A stretch of 64,000 bases of DNA from assembly GCF_041956535.1 (NCBI RefSeq), contig NW_027192226.1, positions 1 through 64,000 of the forward strand, given 5' to 3'. Position 1 is the first letter of the stretch. Every line of letters begins with the position of its first letter. Of this stretch, positions 24,351 to 34,397 are shown one piece after another. The position numbers and the translations under genes were made by a program. Source of the stretch: Calcarisporiella thermophila CBS 279.70 (lineage: Eukaryota; Calcarisporiellomycota). The notes below the pieces were generated by a model. It was not told where the DNA came from. It did not search any database and saw only the letters and a list, made by a program, of their open reading frames with translations.

Positions 24351-24886
24351 TTGAACTCGATATACCAGATAAAATAATCAAACAATTAATGCGACCAAAC
24401 AGAAATAATATATATGTTTGTTAATAAACCAGGGGTGTATAATTAAATACGCATGGGAAAAATAATCCCTTACACCCTAACCCTGAAAATTAATATTTGA
24501 ATTTCGAATTAATTTACTGAGGGGAACATTTTACTGATATCCAATTCAATAATTATATATATTCATATTTCCGTGCTTTAAAGCCATTTGCTTTTATCCT
24601 GACCAAAATTTATACCTTTTTTTACAAGACCATGCACAAATTATTATATATTATAGGCTTGGTTACTATTACCTAAACTATATGTTGAGTTCGAAATATC
24701 TTTGTAATAAGATATGAATCCCACTATTTTTCCGTAATGTATGTTGGTAGCGATCCCCTGAAGAATATATATATTGATATGAACGGCATTGTCAAACACA
24801 TGGTAAAGCCATTATAACATCTTCTGGTTCCGTTTCGATATATCAGTAAGAAAAAAAAAAGAAATATCAAATGGGCATTACGAAAA
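24351..24886. other. Intergenic, no gene seen
   Basis: AT-rich spacer, including the upstream region of the collagen-like gene and the 3' side of the lectin-like gene. Confidence 0.55.
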
Positions 24887-25381
24887 TTAGGGTTTTCCGG
24901 TGCCAAGTGCCCATTTTTGAGCCTTGGCTTGAGGATTGGAAGGGGGAGTCCATTTGGTGAAAAAGATAATAGGATTCCCGGAAGTCACCCCCTGTCCCTT
25001 AAGATCGACTACATGTTCTTTGTGATGAGCCAAATAAATAACGTCGCCATCGTAGCTCCACTTCTGGTAGGTCGAGTTGGGATCAGCTTTCGCGAGAATC
25101 AGAGGAGTGTAATCAGTAAGATCATTGTTTTTCACACTCAAAACCCGATTGGTTTCAACATGTTGAACATATCCATTCTGGCGATCATAAGTAAATTTCT
25201 GCTTGGCGCTACCAGTGGTATCAAATTCTCGAGCTACTACCGTAATGAGCTGATCAATTGGGACTTTCCACGGATCGACGTCTTTAGGGTATCCCAGATA
25301 GACCTCTCCGTCCTTATATTTGACCCAAAAATTTTCTCCAGCAGGAACCTCTTCGAAGCTGTTAAAGTTAAGGGTAGGCAT
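24887..25381 (-). CDS. Ricin-B-type beta-trefoil lectin-like protein, cytosolic
   Basis: A 164-residue single-exon protein; I chose the ATG at 25381 (MPTLNFNS). The frame is open to an upstream ATG at 25522, but the extra residues are unlike the rest. Three QxW/F-type elements, KQKFTYDR, YQKWSYDGD and AQKWALG, are spaced about 40-50 residues apart, as in the three lobes of ricin-B beta-trefoils. Other lobe features are VETNRVLSV and HVVDLKGQGVTSGNPI. There is no signal peptide, which matches many fungal cytosolic defence or storage lectins, though some leave the cell by other routes. Sugar specificity cannot be predicted. A beta-trefoil with no sugar binding is also possible. It lies between a secreted collagen-like gene and a retrotransposon. 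Confidence 0.75.
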   Translation of the reverse strand: MPTLNFNSFEEVPAGENFWVKYKDGEVYLGYPKDVDPWKVPIDQLITVVAREFDTTGSAKQKFTYDRQNGYVQHVETNRVLSVKNNDLTDYTPLILAKADPNSTYQKWSYDGDVIYLAHHKEHVVDLKGQGVTSGNPIIFFTKWTPPSNPQAKAQKWALGTGKP

Positions 25382-26519
25382 GGTTACGATCGAAGAAAAA
25401 CCTGGTGCCTTAAAATGAGTCTTTCTCGTATTGATATCCCAACATGTTATATGAAATCCATCCTTTATATAAGTGCGATGTAGAGAAATGAGGTGAGAAA
25501 ATCGGAATATTTCGTATGCCATAATTGCACAATTTGCCTAGTCAGATATCTTTTAACTTTTAAAAAAGAAATATTTATAAACTATAAATAATTAAAATTT
25601 TCTTTAATTGCTATCCGCATATCCGGTTAACGAAGCAAACTATTCAAATTTCAAGCTAAGACAACCTAGAAAGATAATATGGAGTAATAAGTCTAAGTGT
25701 AGAAGAAGCATCCGCAAAGGCTGCAGGTGAACTTAAATCCAAGAATATTGGAGTATGGCGGAATAGCGTGTGAATATTCGTTTTTCCAGCTCGTAAACAT
25801 GCAATACCTACAATAATACTAAATCGAAATCCCTCATATTTTAATCATTTGTAGTGCATTGAAGAGAGTGGACGAAGAAAACGTTGAGATGGAAAAATTT
25901 TCTATTAATCTAAACGATTGATCAATGCTTAGAATTTAAAGAAGTTGCTAATAATTCAGTCTTATTATCACAGACTTGCATGTTTTATGATCAATTCCTT
26001 CAAATACTAATATTGAAGCAATTTCCCACCATTCCCATGTCAACCTATATACTTGCATTGCATATGTTAAATCAGTAAACCATGTAGGTTAACTTATTGT
26101 TTGGCTTTGTTTGCACGAAAATTGCAAAATATCTAGCAATAATCTCTCGCAGGATGGCCCAATTTGTGCAGGCTATTGTGTATCTCGAGCTCACACCAAT
26201 TCTAATGACTATTTCTTCCCACATCTGTATTGCATTATCTTTCGAAAGAAAATATAACGCTCTAACCATTTTTTTTAATTAGGCAACATTGAGCTACAAT
26301 TCCGAACAAATAGCCATTACTACAGGGTTCCAAGGGCTGAAAATCAGGGTTATACCTTTGTCCGGAGGGTTTGTGATTCTCAGATTGGAATATTCCCAAA
26401 ATTTCGGGTCTCTTGGGAAAACTTAGATCAATAGCATTTGTGTGAGAATATATTGCACAATTCTTCAATAATTTGCGAATGAATATTCACGAGGTAATAT
26501 ATTGCATTAGCCTTCACTA
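25382..26519. other. Intergenic, left flank of the DIRS-like element
   Basis: AT-rich. The part from about 26280 to 26519 probably contains the 3' end of the retrotransposon (its minus-strand tail), but I could not fix the boundary. Confidence 0.45.
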
Positions 26520-26535
26520 GTTCGGCCAATGCCCT

Positions 26536-27560
26536 TTAGGCATCGTGCCCAAGTTGCATTCGCTGGATGGTGTTTCGTCGCAAAGGTATACCCTCCGGAA
26601 CGTTAACCATTTCGGCTCGGTGATAAAATCGTTCGAAGGTTGTTGCTGAAGTCCAGTTAGCTGCTTTAAGAATTCTATCTAAGGGTACCCCTTGCTGCAA
26701 TGCATGAGAGGATGAGGTGCTTCTAGTCGAATGGGCTGTTGCTAAGATGTTCGCTTTCGCTAAGATGTCTGTTATCCACCTCGCTATCGTGTCTCCCGAT
26801 GCTGGCGTTGGTGGTCTCCTCGCCGTAATGAAAAAGGTAGGGAACTCGTCGTAATCTGGAGCAGCATTCCTGGCGCGTTCAATGTATAGATGAGTTGCTC
26901 TAACTGGGCACAGCTCTGGATCTTCCGTCATCGCCCATAGTCGGATTGTTTTTTCCATTCCTTCCTTGGGTTTGATGGCTGTCAGCTGCATACCCGTCAG
27001 TCCGTTGTCGTCATCCCGGGTGAATTGGACTTAGGTGGTATTCTTGCTAAATCAGATCTCGGCTTCCAGACGGTTGTTAAAGCAAGCAGCAGGGCCACTT
27101 TTTGCCCTAGTCGTGGTAGCGGTGTATCAATGGTCGACGGGATAAGTGTCAAATTCTCAATCGCTTTTTGAACGTTCCAAAATGGGGTCTTCTCCTTAAA
27201 GTGTCGAGTGTTTTCTCTAGCTCCTCTGATGACTCTTTGGATCACCTGTTGGTCCGCCAGGGAGGTTCTATTTGGATGCAATATTTGCCAAGTGCGGGAT
27301 ATTGCCGTCTTATAAACCTGTAGCGATGTAAAACGATGCGTTTCACTCATTGCTGCTAGGTATTCTGTGGCCGTGGCCAAATCATAGCTGCATGGATCTC
27401 TACCGTTCTCTGCGCACCAAGTAATGTATTTCTTCCACGCCGAAGCATAATGCTTCCCAGTAGTTGTCCTTTCTGCCTTTGTGATGAGTTCGATAGCTTT
27501 CTCTGGAAAGCCCTGTGTCTGGAGGGCACCCCTGATAATTTCCAGGCGATTACTTGTGCT
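26536..27560 (-). pseudogene. Tyrosine recombinase of the DIRS element, one frameshift
   Basis: The N-terminal SAM-like core-binding domain is at about 27560-27200 (LEIIRGALQTQGFPEKAIEL, TTTGKHYASAWKKYITWC, YLAAMS). The catalytic domain has the first Arg in VWKPRSDLARI near 27050, then breaks at a stop near 26997. The second frame (26991-26536) continues with LTAIKPKEGMEKTIRLW, LCPVRATHLYIERAR, the HxxR box as AHSTRSTSSS, and the nucleophile Tyr in TTFERFYHRAEM near 26617-26650. So the Arg, His-x-x-Arg and Tyr residues of the recombinase are all present, split by one frameshift at about 26990. The enzyme would insert the circular cDNA by strand exchange. Confidence 0.85.
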
Positions 27561-27885
27561 GGGTGCCTCGGGAGTGTTGTTGGTGACGATAGTTGTTGCA
27601 TGTTGAGAATTATTGGAGAATCGATAGTCATTTCCAGAGCCTGCGCTATCCAAGGCTGGGTCGTCCAGTTCGGCGTAATTACTACTATCTCCTCCATTCG
27701 TCTCATCGAGATTTCTCGGAGTAGTCTTGCAAGCATTATCCAGGGTGGGTTCGCGTAGGCTCCTCTCGACGGCCAACGTTGAGCAAATGCGTTTGTTGCC
27801 TCTGCGTCCGGATCTGGTCTCATGCTGTAAAACCGTTGGTGTCTCGTATTGACTCGCGTCGCGAACAAGTCTATTGTTCTCTCCC
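27500..27885 (-). pseudogene. Methyltransferase-like domain of the DIRS element
   Basis: In a different frame from RNase H. The text reads KRWGERTIDLFATRVN, FYSMRPDPDAEATNAFAQRW, AYANPPWIMLARLL, IVVITPNWTTQPWIAQAL. The order IDLFA, DPxA, Ala-Phe-x-x-x-Trp, NPPW, PxWxxQPW is characteristic of the domain that follows RNase H in DIRS elements. NPPW resembles the catalytic motif of N6-adenine methyltransferases (D/NPPY/W), so a Dam-like origin has been proposed for the family. Whether it methylates anything is not known. A frame change separates it from the upstream RNase H. Confidence 0.7.
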
Positions 27886-29514
27886 CCCATCTCTTGTTAT
27901 TAGATTCCATGCCTCGATTGGGAGTTGCCAGTCGTGCTGCGAGTCTTTCCTCCTGCTCTCCGCGTCTGACCTTTCGTTTTGACTTCCCGGAAGATATTCT
28001 GTAGTCAGATAGATATTGTGCTTGATACATATCTCCCATTTTTTCGTTGCTATGTTGAGGAGCGGAAGACTCTTCGTGCCTCCCTGATTCTGGATGTACG
28101 CTACCGCTGTGGTATTGTCTGTTCGTATGCGTATGTGTTTGTTTTTCCACCACTTGTGATGTAACCTCAGCGCGAACAATATTGATCGGAGTTCCTTTTG
28201 GTTCGACGAGGCTGACCTTTCCTCCTTCGTCCATCTCCCGTGAGTCGTAAGGTGTGAGCTCACCATTCCCCAGCCTGTTCCAGATGCAACCGTTGTTATG
28301 TTTATCGTCTCGTCTGGTGGCGGCATCCTTATCGGCGAGCCGTTGTGAGCGTCGAGGAGGGTTTTCCAATTGATTAGCTCTTCTGCCGTGTCTTTGGTGA
28401 GCGTTATCGTCTTTTCCCATCCCTGCTTGGTTCTCTGGAGATGCTTTGCTAGGTCCCTCTGTAGGAATCTCTGGTATATGAATGCTGGCTGTATTGCTGG
28501 TGCTGTCGATGCCAGGAGTCCCGCTAGCGATGCTATTAGCCTCGCTGTTCTCGTCCTTGTCGTCGCCAGTTTGATATCTTGTTTGATGCGGGCGATCTTT
28601 TCCTTTGGTAGCGTAATTTCCATCGTTTTTGTGTTGATCACGAAGCCTAGGAAGGCTTGGGTTTTCTTTGGTGAAAGGTCTGACTTTTTCTTGTTGATCA
28701 GGAATCCCAGTGTTTCCAGGTGTTCCACCAGAACTTTTGCTTGTTCTCTTGCCTTCTGTTCTGATTGGTGCATCAAGCAGATATCGTCGAGATAGATTGT
28801 CAGACGCATTCCTTGTTTCCTCAGTGGCTCTAGTGCGTCTTTCATCAGTTTTGAGAATATCCTCGGTGCTGACGCTAGACCGAATGGCACTGCTTTGAAT
28901 GAATAGGTTACTCCGCGATGTCTGAACGAGAGGAATTTCCGGCTCTTCTGATGTATCGGTATCGTGAGATAGGCGTTGCTCAGATCGACCTTGATTAAAT
29001 AATCTCCCGGTAGTACCAAGTCCCGTATTGTTGGTAGGCCCTCCATCTTGAAGTGCTGGTACTGTATGTATTGGTTTATCCTTCTCAGGTCGAGTAACGG
29101 TCTGACCTTGGTCTTCTCTCTTTTCGGAAAGAGGTTCGATTAGTGTCCTTCTGCATCTGGTTGCGCTATCTCTACCGTTTCGTCTTTTATGAACCTTTCC
29201 ACTGCTTCATCTAGGAGCTGTAAGTCGTCGTGGGAGAGATGAAATGGCTTTACTTGTTCTTGGGGTGGCATCCTTTCGAATTGTATCCTTACCCCCTCCC
29301 GCATTGTTTTCGTGCTCCAGCTCTTGCCTATTCGCTTTTCCCATTCCTTGGCAAAGTGCTGTGTTCGTCCACCCGGAGGGATTCTCGCCTCTAATTCCCG
29401 GGGAACCTGTTGTTCTGACTCGAGCTTGTGTTTGTTGGGTTGCTCGGCAGGTTGTTGTAGTTGGTGCTGGGCGTGTTGTCGTACCGTTGGGGCTTGGGGA
29501 CATTTGTCCCCCAT
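27871..29514 (-). pseudogene. Reverse transcriptase and RNase H of the DIRS element, with frame breaks
   Basis: The N-terminal piece (29140-29514) has FERMPPQEQVKPFHLSHDDL and EIAQPDAEGH, then a stop codon where a Tyr is usual and a frame change near 29100. The main frame then runs to 27871: RPLLDLRRINQ, DYLIKVDLSNAYLTIPIH, VPFGLASAPRIF, and the catalytic IYLDDI near 28783-28796. RNase H follows, with TVASGTGWGM (the first Asp of the usual TDAS is Ala-Ser here), RTDNTTAVAYIQNQGGTKS, and TEYLPGSQNERSDAESR, which is the usual HIPGxxNxxADxLSR site. The frame ends just before the methyltransferase-like domain, again with a shift. YLDD is intact, so inactivation is recent and is due to the N-terminal stop and frameshifts rather than motif loss. 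Confidence 0.85.
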
Positions 29515-30320
29515 TGTCCTTTTCCCTGTCTTCCATTGCTGTACCGTCGTCTGCTGTAGTAGCTGGGCTTGCTCTGAGGTCGCGTTCTGTGTGCTTGGTT
29601 GAACAATGCTGCTGCTCTCTCAAGTTCCATGACCTCTCCGATAAACTCTTCTCCAAAAAGATATCTTTTTGATTTTGATTGTACGAATTTTGCATCTCGT
29701 ACCATTCCTTGGGGGAGTTTGGCCACTTTCGCAATTCTTGATCGCCGCTCCACTTTGATCTTTGCCGCAGTGTGGAGGATGAGTTGTATGGTATCCTCGA
29801 GGGTGACCTCAAGTCCTTTTTGCGTGATTCTCCCTTGTTCTGAACCGAGTTTGTTGAGGAGTAATAGGAGGGGTCTTGCAAGTCCAAGGATGTCTTTTTG
29901 GATTTCTGCGAGGTATACATCGAACAGCTGTGTGGGCTTTGAGGTACGATGTTGCCAGAAGTTTTCCAATTGGGGGCTTTGTAGGTACCCTCCTCTCGGT
30001 AGTGGGTATCTTCGGTAAAGTCGTCTTGCTGATTTCCCCGAGAGTAATGAGAGTATGGAATCTTCTGGGAATAGTTGCTTAAGGTTTTCTCGTAAGTCGT
30101 ATGCTCCAGCCTCGCGCGCTTTAATGGCGGCGACCATCTTTTCTTCCTCTTCTTCTTCTGATTCCTCCTCCGTTTCTGGATCAGAGTGGAATTCTCCGTC
30201 ATCCCCGTCGTCTTGTAGTTGGGGTCTTCTGTTGTCTCGTTCGTTTCGTTGTCTACCGAAATACAGTTCCAATTGCTCGATTCTCTCGTGGATTCCTTCC
30301 ATGGCATGCTCATTGCTCAT
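29391..30320 (-). CDS. Gag-like protein of the DIRS element
   Basis: An open frame of 309 residues from the ATG at 30320 (MSNEHAMEGIHERIEQLELY); the frame continues upstream to 30419 but the extra N-terminus is hydrophobic and unlike Gag. After a predicted N-terminal coiled coil comes a long acidic stretch (positions near 30130-30180, rich in Glu), a central helical region with KLFPEDSILSLLSG and YPLPRGGYLQSPQLENFW, and a basic, Asn/Gln-rich C-terminus with YYSRRRYSNGRQGKGQ. This arrangement matches ORF1 of DIRS elements, which is thought to package the RNA. The family lacks strong motifs, so the identification rests largely on position. The frame is intact and overlaps the start of pol. Confidence 0.7.
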   Translation of the reverse strand: MSNEHAMEGIHERIEQLELYFGRQRNERDNRRPQLQDDGDDGEFHSDPETEEESEEEEEEKMVAAIKAREAGAYDLRENLKQLFPEDSILSLLSGKSARRLYRRYPLPRGGYLQSPQLENFWQHRTSKPTQLFDVYLAEIQKDILGLARPLLLLLNKLGSEQGRITQKGLEVTLEDTIQLILHTAAKIKVERRSRIAKVAKLPQGMVRDAKFVQSKSKRYLFGEEFIGEVMELERAAALFNQAHRTRPQSKPSYYSRRRYSNGRQGKGQWGTNVPKPQRYDNTPSTNYNNLPSNPTNTSSSQNNRFPGN

Positions 30321-30590
30321 ATTTTTCGATTTTTGAAGAGGTGTGGGTTTTTTGAACTTGTTCTTAGCGCACGATTCGGAGGCTTCGAAAAAGCTGAGGA
30401 GAAGGATAAAGAAGAGCAATCCAATTTATATATTTACTTTTCCATACATTGTTTTAGTTTACATCAAAATCAGTTTAAAGACATTCAATTCCAATGGCAT
30501 TTTGTCTAGTTATTTTTCGAATTTTTCCATATTTTATTACGAATAAAGCACGATTTGGGCTCCAAAAGAGCCGATACTATCCAGCTTCAT

Positions 30591-30617
30591 TTCCCTTGGG
30601 CCCTCGCCCAAAGGGAA
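30591..30617. repeat. Near-palindrome at the 5' flank of the DIRS element
   Basis: The arms ttcccttgggc and gcccaaagggaa pair with one extra base, separated by a few bases. It lies about 270 bp upstream of the Gag start, where the element's left terminus would be expected. Confidence 0.6.
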
Positions 30618-30620
30618 TTA

Positions 30621-31133
30621 TCGATCTATCTTAATATACACTATATTGGGAAAAATATGGAAAATAGCATTTGGAATAGAGTGAATTGTTTTGTTTAAGT
30701 TTTTTGATAAACAATATCAGTGTTCGATCTGTTCTAACTCTCATTTGGTTAAATCATAATCAAACTCACTGATATACTAGAAGGTTAAGATATTTTGCTA
30801 AACATGCAAAATAAACAGATCGAGGTTAGGTCAAGAAAATTTGTAAATGCCAGTCACATCAGATATATTATTAGATTGCCGTGGGATATATCACCTATCA
30901 TGGGTGTAATATCTCAATGCAAGGGCAATTAAATTGCCAAATTTTGGTAGTTGCTGAAACAATTAATGGGCATATATCTATTTGTATCAATTTGCCGTAC
31001 ATTCCATGTCACTTCTCCCCTACACGCGTTATTCCGATACAATTCATATATATTCGCAAATCTTTTCTTGTTAATTAAATTGTAATCTACATTCTCTATT
31101 TTACTATACTATGATGCTTCATTCAACCTATCG
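30621..31133. other. Intergenic, upstream of the lipase gene
   Basis: About 510 bp with no coding region. An ACGCGT hexamer occurs near 31024, about 110 bp before the lipase start. Its meaning here is unclear. Confidence 0.5.
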
Positions 31134-32171
31134 ATGAAATTCTCCCCTCCATTAATCTGTATCCTCACAGTTTTGAGATTGACTCAAGCCGAGAACCCAC
31201 TCAGCCAGGCATTACGCTCTATTCCTATTGATATTAATCACTATGCACTTGATAGTAGGCAGATATGGGCATGCCAGCAATACGTAAAACTGATAGCAAT
31301 CGCAAAATGCGTAACTATTACGGACAACTTCAAATGCCCAGCCTACTGTAGCGAATTCCCGGGTACGGTTCTCATTGACAATTTCAAATTAGGAAAGGAC
31401 GATATCACAGGGTATATTGCACGCGATGACAGACGTAAAGCCATCGTGATATCTCTTCGAGGGACCTTATCAGCATCAAATCTGGTCGTCGATATGAGGA
31501 TGGATCTGGTTCCTTATCCAAACCCGGCATCAATGGGCGCCAGGGTCCACAAGGGTGGTTTGAAAGCTTCTCAAATATTTTCCAAGAGCATAACTCCACA
31601 GATATGTGAGCTGCTTCGAAGCAATCCCGATTATGAGGTGGAAATTTTAGGACATAGCCTGGGAGGAGGGCTGGCTCTATTATTGGCTTTAAACTTGATC
31701 GAATCCGTGGAAGACCTAGATAAAAACAAGATGGTGGTCGTGACCGTAGGGGAACCTAGAGTTGGAGACAAGAAATTTGTAGAATATTTTGAGAGCTTTA
31801 AAATTCTCTCAAAGCGACTCGTTGGAAGTCTTGACGTGGTTCCGTATTTACCTTACAATTCACTAGGATATTGGGTAAGTCATTAGCTCCTTTATTCAAT
31901 TTTGCTTTTCTAATTGAGTTAAAAGTAGCCGCGTGGATTTGAGATATACTCCAAGAGCTTATTTAACCAAGGTCCCGTTCTTCAATGTCTCGGTGCAGAA
32001 GAAAATGAATGTTCAGGAAAAAAGGATATCTCAACGATCAAGATGCTCTTCTCCATAATTCCACATGAGTCTTGGCATGGAATCAACATGGCTGTATGTT
32101 ACCCGGATTACTTTCGTAACACAAAGCTAATGGATATTTTGGTTCCGAGTAATTTGTATAACCCGTTGTAG
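31134..32171 (+). CDS. Secreted class 3 triacylglycerol lipase
   Basis: Two exons, 31134-31874 and 31929-32171, joined in phase (GTAAGT donor, AAGTAG acceptor), give 327 residues. A signal peptide covers residues 1 to about 19 (MKFSPPLICILTVLRLTQA). The lipase-3 alpha/beta-hydrolase core has ISLRGTLSASNLVVDM (oxyanion region), the nucleophile elbow GHSLGGGLA with Ser175, VGEPRVGDKKF, the catalytic Asp in GSLDVVPYLP (Asp234), and a candidate His near 293-297 in HESWHGINM. The family hydrolyses ester bonds of triglycerides and related lipids; secretion suggests nutrition or interaction with a host or substrate. Cysteines in the N- and C-terminal parts could form disulfides. The second exon supplies the His and so the splice is needed for activity. 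Phospholipase or feruloyl esterase activity cannot be ruled out. Confidence 0.9.
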
Positions 32172-32613
32172 AAGAACGAAAATGTATGTAAGTAATAGCC
32201 TACCTCTTCTTAAGCAATCTTTTGTTAATATACAGTTGAATATTCTATAAGTAAATATGACCGTAGATTGTTGACTTTAATATCTCCTTGCAATAACAAT
32301 AACAAAGTTAGAAAATTGAGGAGAAGGTAAAATAAGAAAATATAAATTACTTTAGGTTTACAAGCTGCTTACTATATTTACTCAAATCCAAAATTTCTTT
32401 TAATCTACAAAGTTTTCCATCTCCCAGCAGGAGACTTTTCGACTTGGAATTCGTATTTCATGTAGAATCGAATTGAACCTGATATCGTTTTATAGCGTAA
32501 AAAATTACTTCATTTTGAACACAATTGGCAAAATTAATAAAAATACGTCAATGCAGTCGCAATTACATTTTATAAATCATAAATACTTTCATTAAACTTT
32601 CAAATAAGATAGA
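32172..32613. other. Intergenic between two convergent genes
   Basis: AT-rich 3' region of the lipase and of the convergent repeat protein. No gene was seen. Confidence 0.6.
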
Positions 32614-33429
32614 TTAACAATTGAAACAAAATGACGCATTTATCACAATATTTTTTAAATTGATAGTTGTAGGAGAATTAGGCCACGATGTAGTTGTAGT
32701 TTCTGTATATTCATACAATGATGGAGAGGTTGTTTCGACGACAATATTGCTTGTGGCGGCAAGAGGCTCATCTGTCGGAGTGGTTAGTGGTGGATGAGGG
32801 TACCTATCAGTACCTAATATAAAAGTAGGTGTTCTGGTCTCAATTATTATAACTGCATCAGAAGGCACATCATTAGGAGTATAGAACGGGAGGTTGAAAT
32901 AAGAAGTAAGAGTAATTGTAGGCCTCACACTCATAGTGTATACTGGTATACTACTTAATGCATCTTTTAATGCATCTTTTGGAGTGGTCGGCCTTGATTC
33001 ATTTGTGGTGGATGTAAATGTAAGTGAAGGTGTAATGGTTTTAACGACAGTAAATGCATCAGTTGGTACACCATCAGGAATGCTCAATGGTTGGCCTACA
33101 ACAGAGGTAAGAGTAATTGTAGGTCTCATACTCCCGTAAGTTTCAGAATAGTTGTAGGGTAAATCTGGAGGGGTGGTCAAAGGAGTCCCTATTACACTAT
33201 TGATTGTATATGTTCTTGACGTGGTGTTAAAAGTATAAACATCTGTGGAGGGCATATTGTAGGTAGTCCCAGCTTCAGAGTAAGGAGAGTAGGGTGAGGT
33301 TCTTATGCATTTGACTTTCCTGTTTACGCTTTCATCTTGTTTGTGAAATAGTGAATGGGGTGCTGGATGTGCACTACATAAGCAAGCAAAGATGATCGTA
33401 GTGATTACAAAAAGGCCAGTGTATTTCAT
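32614..33429 (-). CDS. Secreted Thr/Ser/Pro-rich protein with internal repeats
   Basis: A 271-residue single-exon protein from the ATG at 33429, chosen because it begins a clean signal peptide (MKYTGLFVITTIIFACLCSA); the upstream ATG adds an unlikely N-terminus. The mature chain is rich in Thr, Ser and Pro. It contains at least two clear repeats of about 70 residues, beginning RPTITLTSVVGQPLSIPDGV and RPTITLTSYFNLPFYTPNDV, and a weaker third copy upstream (YTINSVIGTPLTTPPDLP). Several N-x-S/T sites are present. Heavy O-glycosylation and a wall or surface location are inferred from composition. The C-terminus (NIVINASFCFNC) is not a clear GPI signal. No enzymatic domain is visible. It may be an adhesin-like or effector-like protein. 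Confidence 0.75.
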   Translation of the reverse strand: MKYTGLFVITTIIFACLCSAHPAPHSLFHKQDESVNRKVKCIRTSPYSPYSEAGTTYNMPSTDVYTFNTTSRTYTINSVIGTPLTTPPDLPYNYSETYGSMRPTITLTSVVGQPLSIPDGVPTDAFTVVKTITPSLTFTSTTNESRPTTPKDALKDALSSIPVYTMSVRPTITLTSYFNLPFYTPNDVPSDAVIIIETRTPTFILGTDRYPHPPLTTPTDEPLAATSNIVVETTSPSLYEYTETTTTSWPNSPTTINLKNIVINASFCFNC

Positions 33430-34397
33430 TGAAATGAGATATTGACATATATAATCAAATGCAGATAAAATATATATTGTATATTTAAATGGCTGGAGAT
33501 GAGATAAATACACTTACACATCGGTTTATTTACCCATGCTTCAATCGGATCTTTCACCCTGCTTTATTTTTCGTTTTTAATTAACAATATTAGCTCCAAT
33601 TTCGCAGTAAAATGGCACTTTAAATAAGAGGCGTGAAGTTTAAATTTTGCAATATAAGGATGTATCTATCGGAGATAACAAATACTGTTAAATATTCCTT
33701 TAAACATGAGCTCAACTATGCAAACACATTATGTTAATAATAATTATGAAGCCCCGGCTAAATACTCTATGTCTCCAATAGGTTGGGGATTTTCCCGATA
33801 TTTTTTAACAAACACCCAATCCCTTGAATATAATCGATTTCCATTTAAGTTCTTCGATTTGAAAAGACTTTCATAAGTTCTGTAGGTAAATCAACTGGGA
33901 CTTGGCCTAGTATATTGGTGGCCCATTGTGGTAGGAACGAAAAAATCTTTTGAAAATTTATTAAGCTGAACAATTATATCTGATTGCTGAATATAGAGCA
34001 GTTACAAATTATTAAGGTACGGTTTTTATGGAGTCATGCCTCGAACTGTTTGTTCCAAATATGTACACAAAATGTTCACTATTTTATTTAGCCTATTTTA
34101 TTATGCAAAATATGCAACATGTGAACTTGCGGTTTTCGCAAAGATAGTAGAAATCTTTTAAGCCACTTGAGCCTCAGTTAAAAAATGTTAATGCTAAAAC
34201 TTCTTTTTTGGAACTAACTTTACTAATATAATAGGATGCACGATCAGAGATAAGCGTAAATATAAAAAATAACCACTTCCCATAAAACAATAACGAAGCG
34301 GGGGGATATATATGAAATAGCATGGCATTTAAACAATGTAAATTGAAACAACTCAGGGTGACTCGACTAACATAGGTTTCTTCGTATTACGCTATCC
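33430..34397. other. Intergenic, no gene seen
   Basis: About 970 bp of AT-rich sequence separating the secreted-protein and transposon zone from the housekeeping block. Confidence 0.55.

Larger units (their letters stand above)
26520..30620 (-). mobile_element. DIRS-type tyrosine-recombinase retrotransposon
   Basis: A nearly full-length element on the minus strand, in the order Gag, reverse transcriptase, RNase H, a methyltransferase-like domain, tyrosine recombinase. There is no integrase of the DDE type and no LTR pair was seen, which fits DIRS elements that insert by a tyrosine recombinase through a circular intermediate. A near-palindrome at 30591-30617 lies just upstream of Gag and a short palindrome (atgccctttaggcat, about 26529-26543) lies at the recombinase end; these may belong to the element's termini, but I could not prove inverted terminal repeats or an internal complementary region. 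At least three reading-frame breaks and a stop interrupt the pol and recombinase genes, so the copy is probably inactive but young. A second, older copy is at about 10.44 kb. Confidence 0.85.

Noticed and set aside
29244-30509. Several plus-strand open frames across the Gag and RT region
   Set aside because: Shadows of the minus-strand retrotransposon genes, with no domain.
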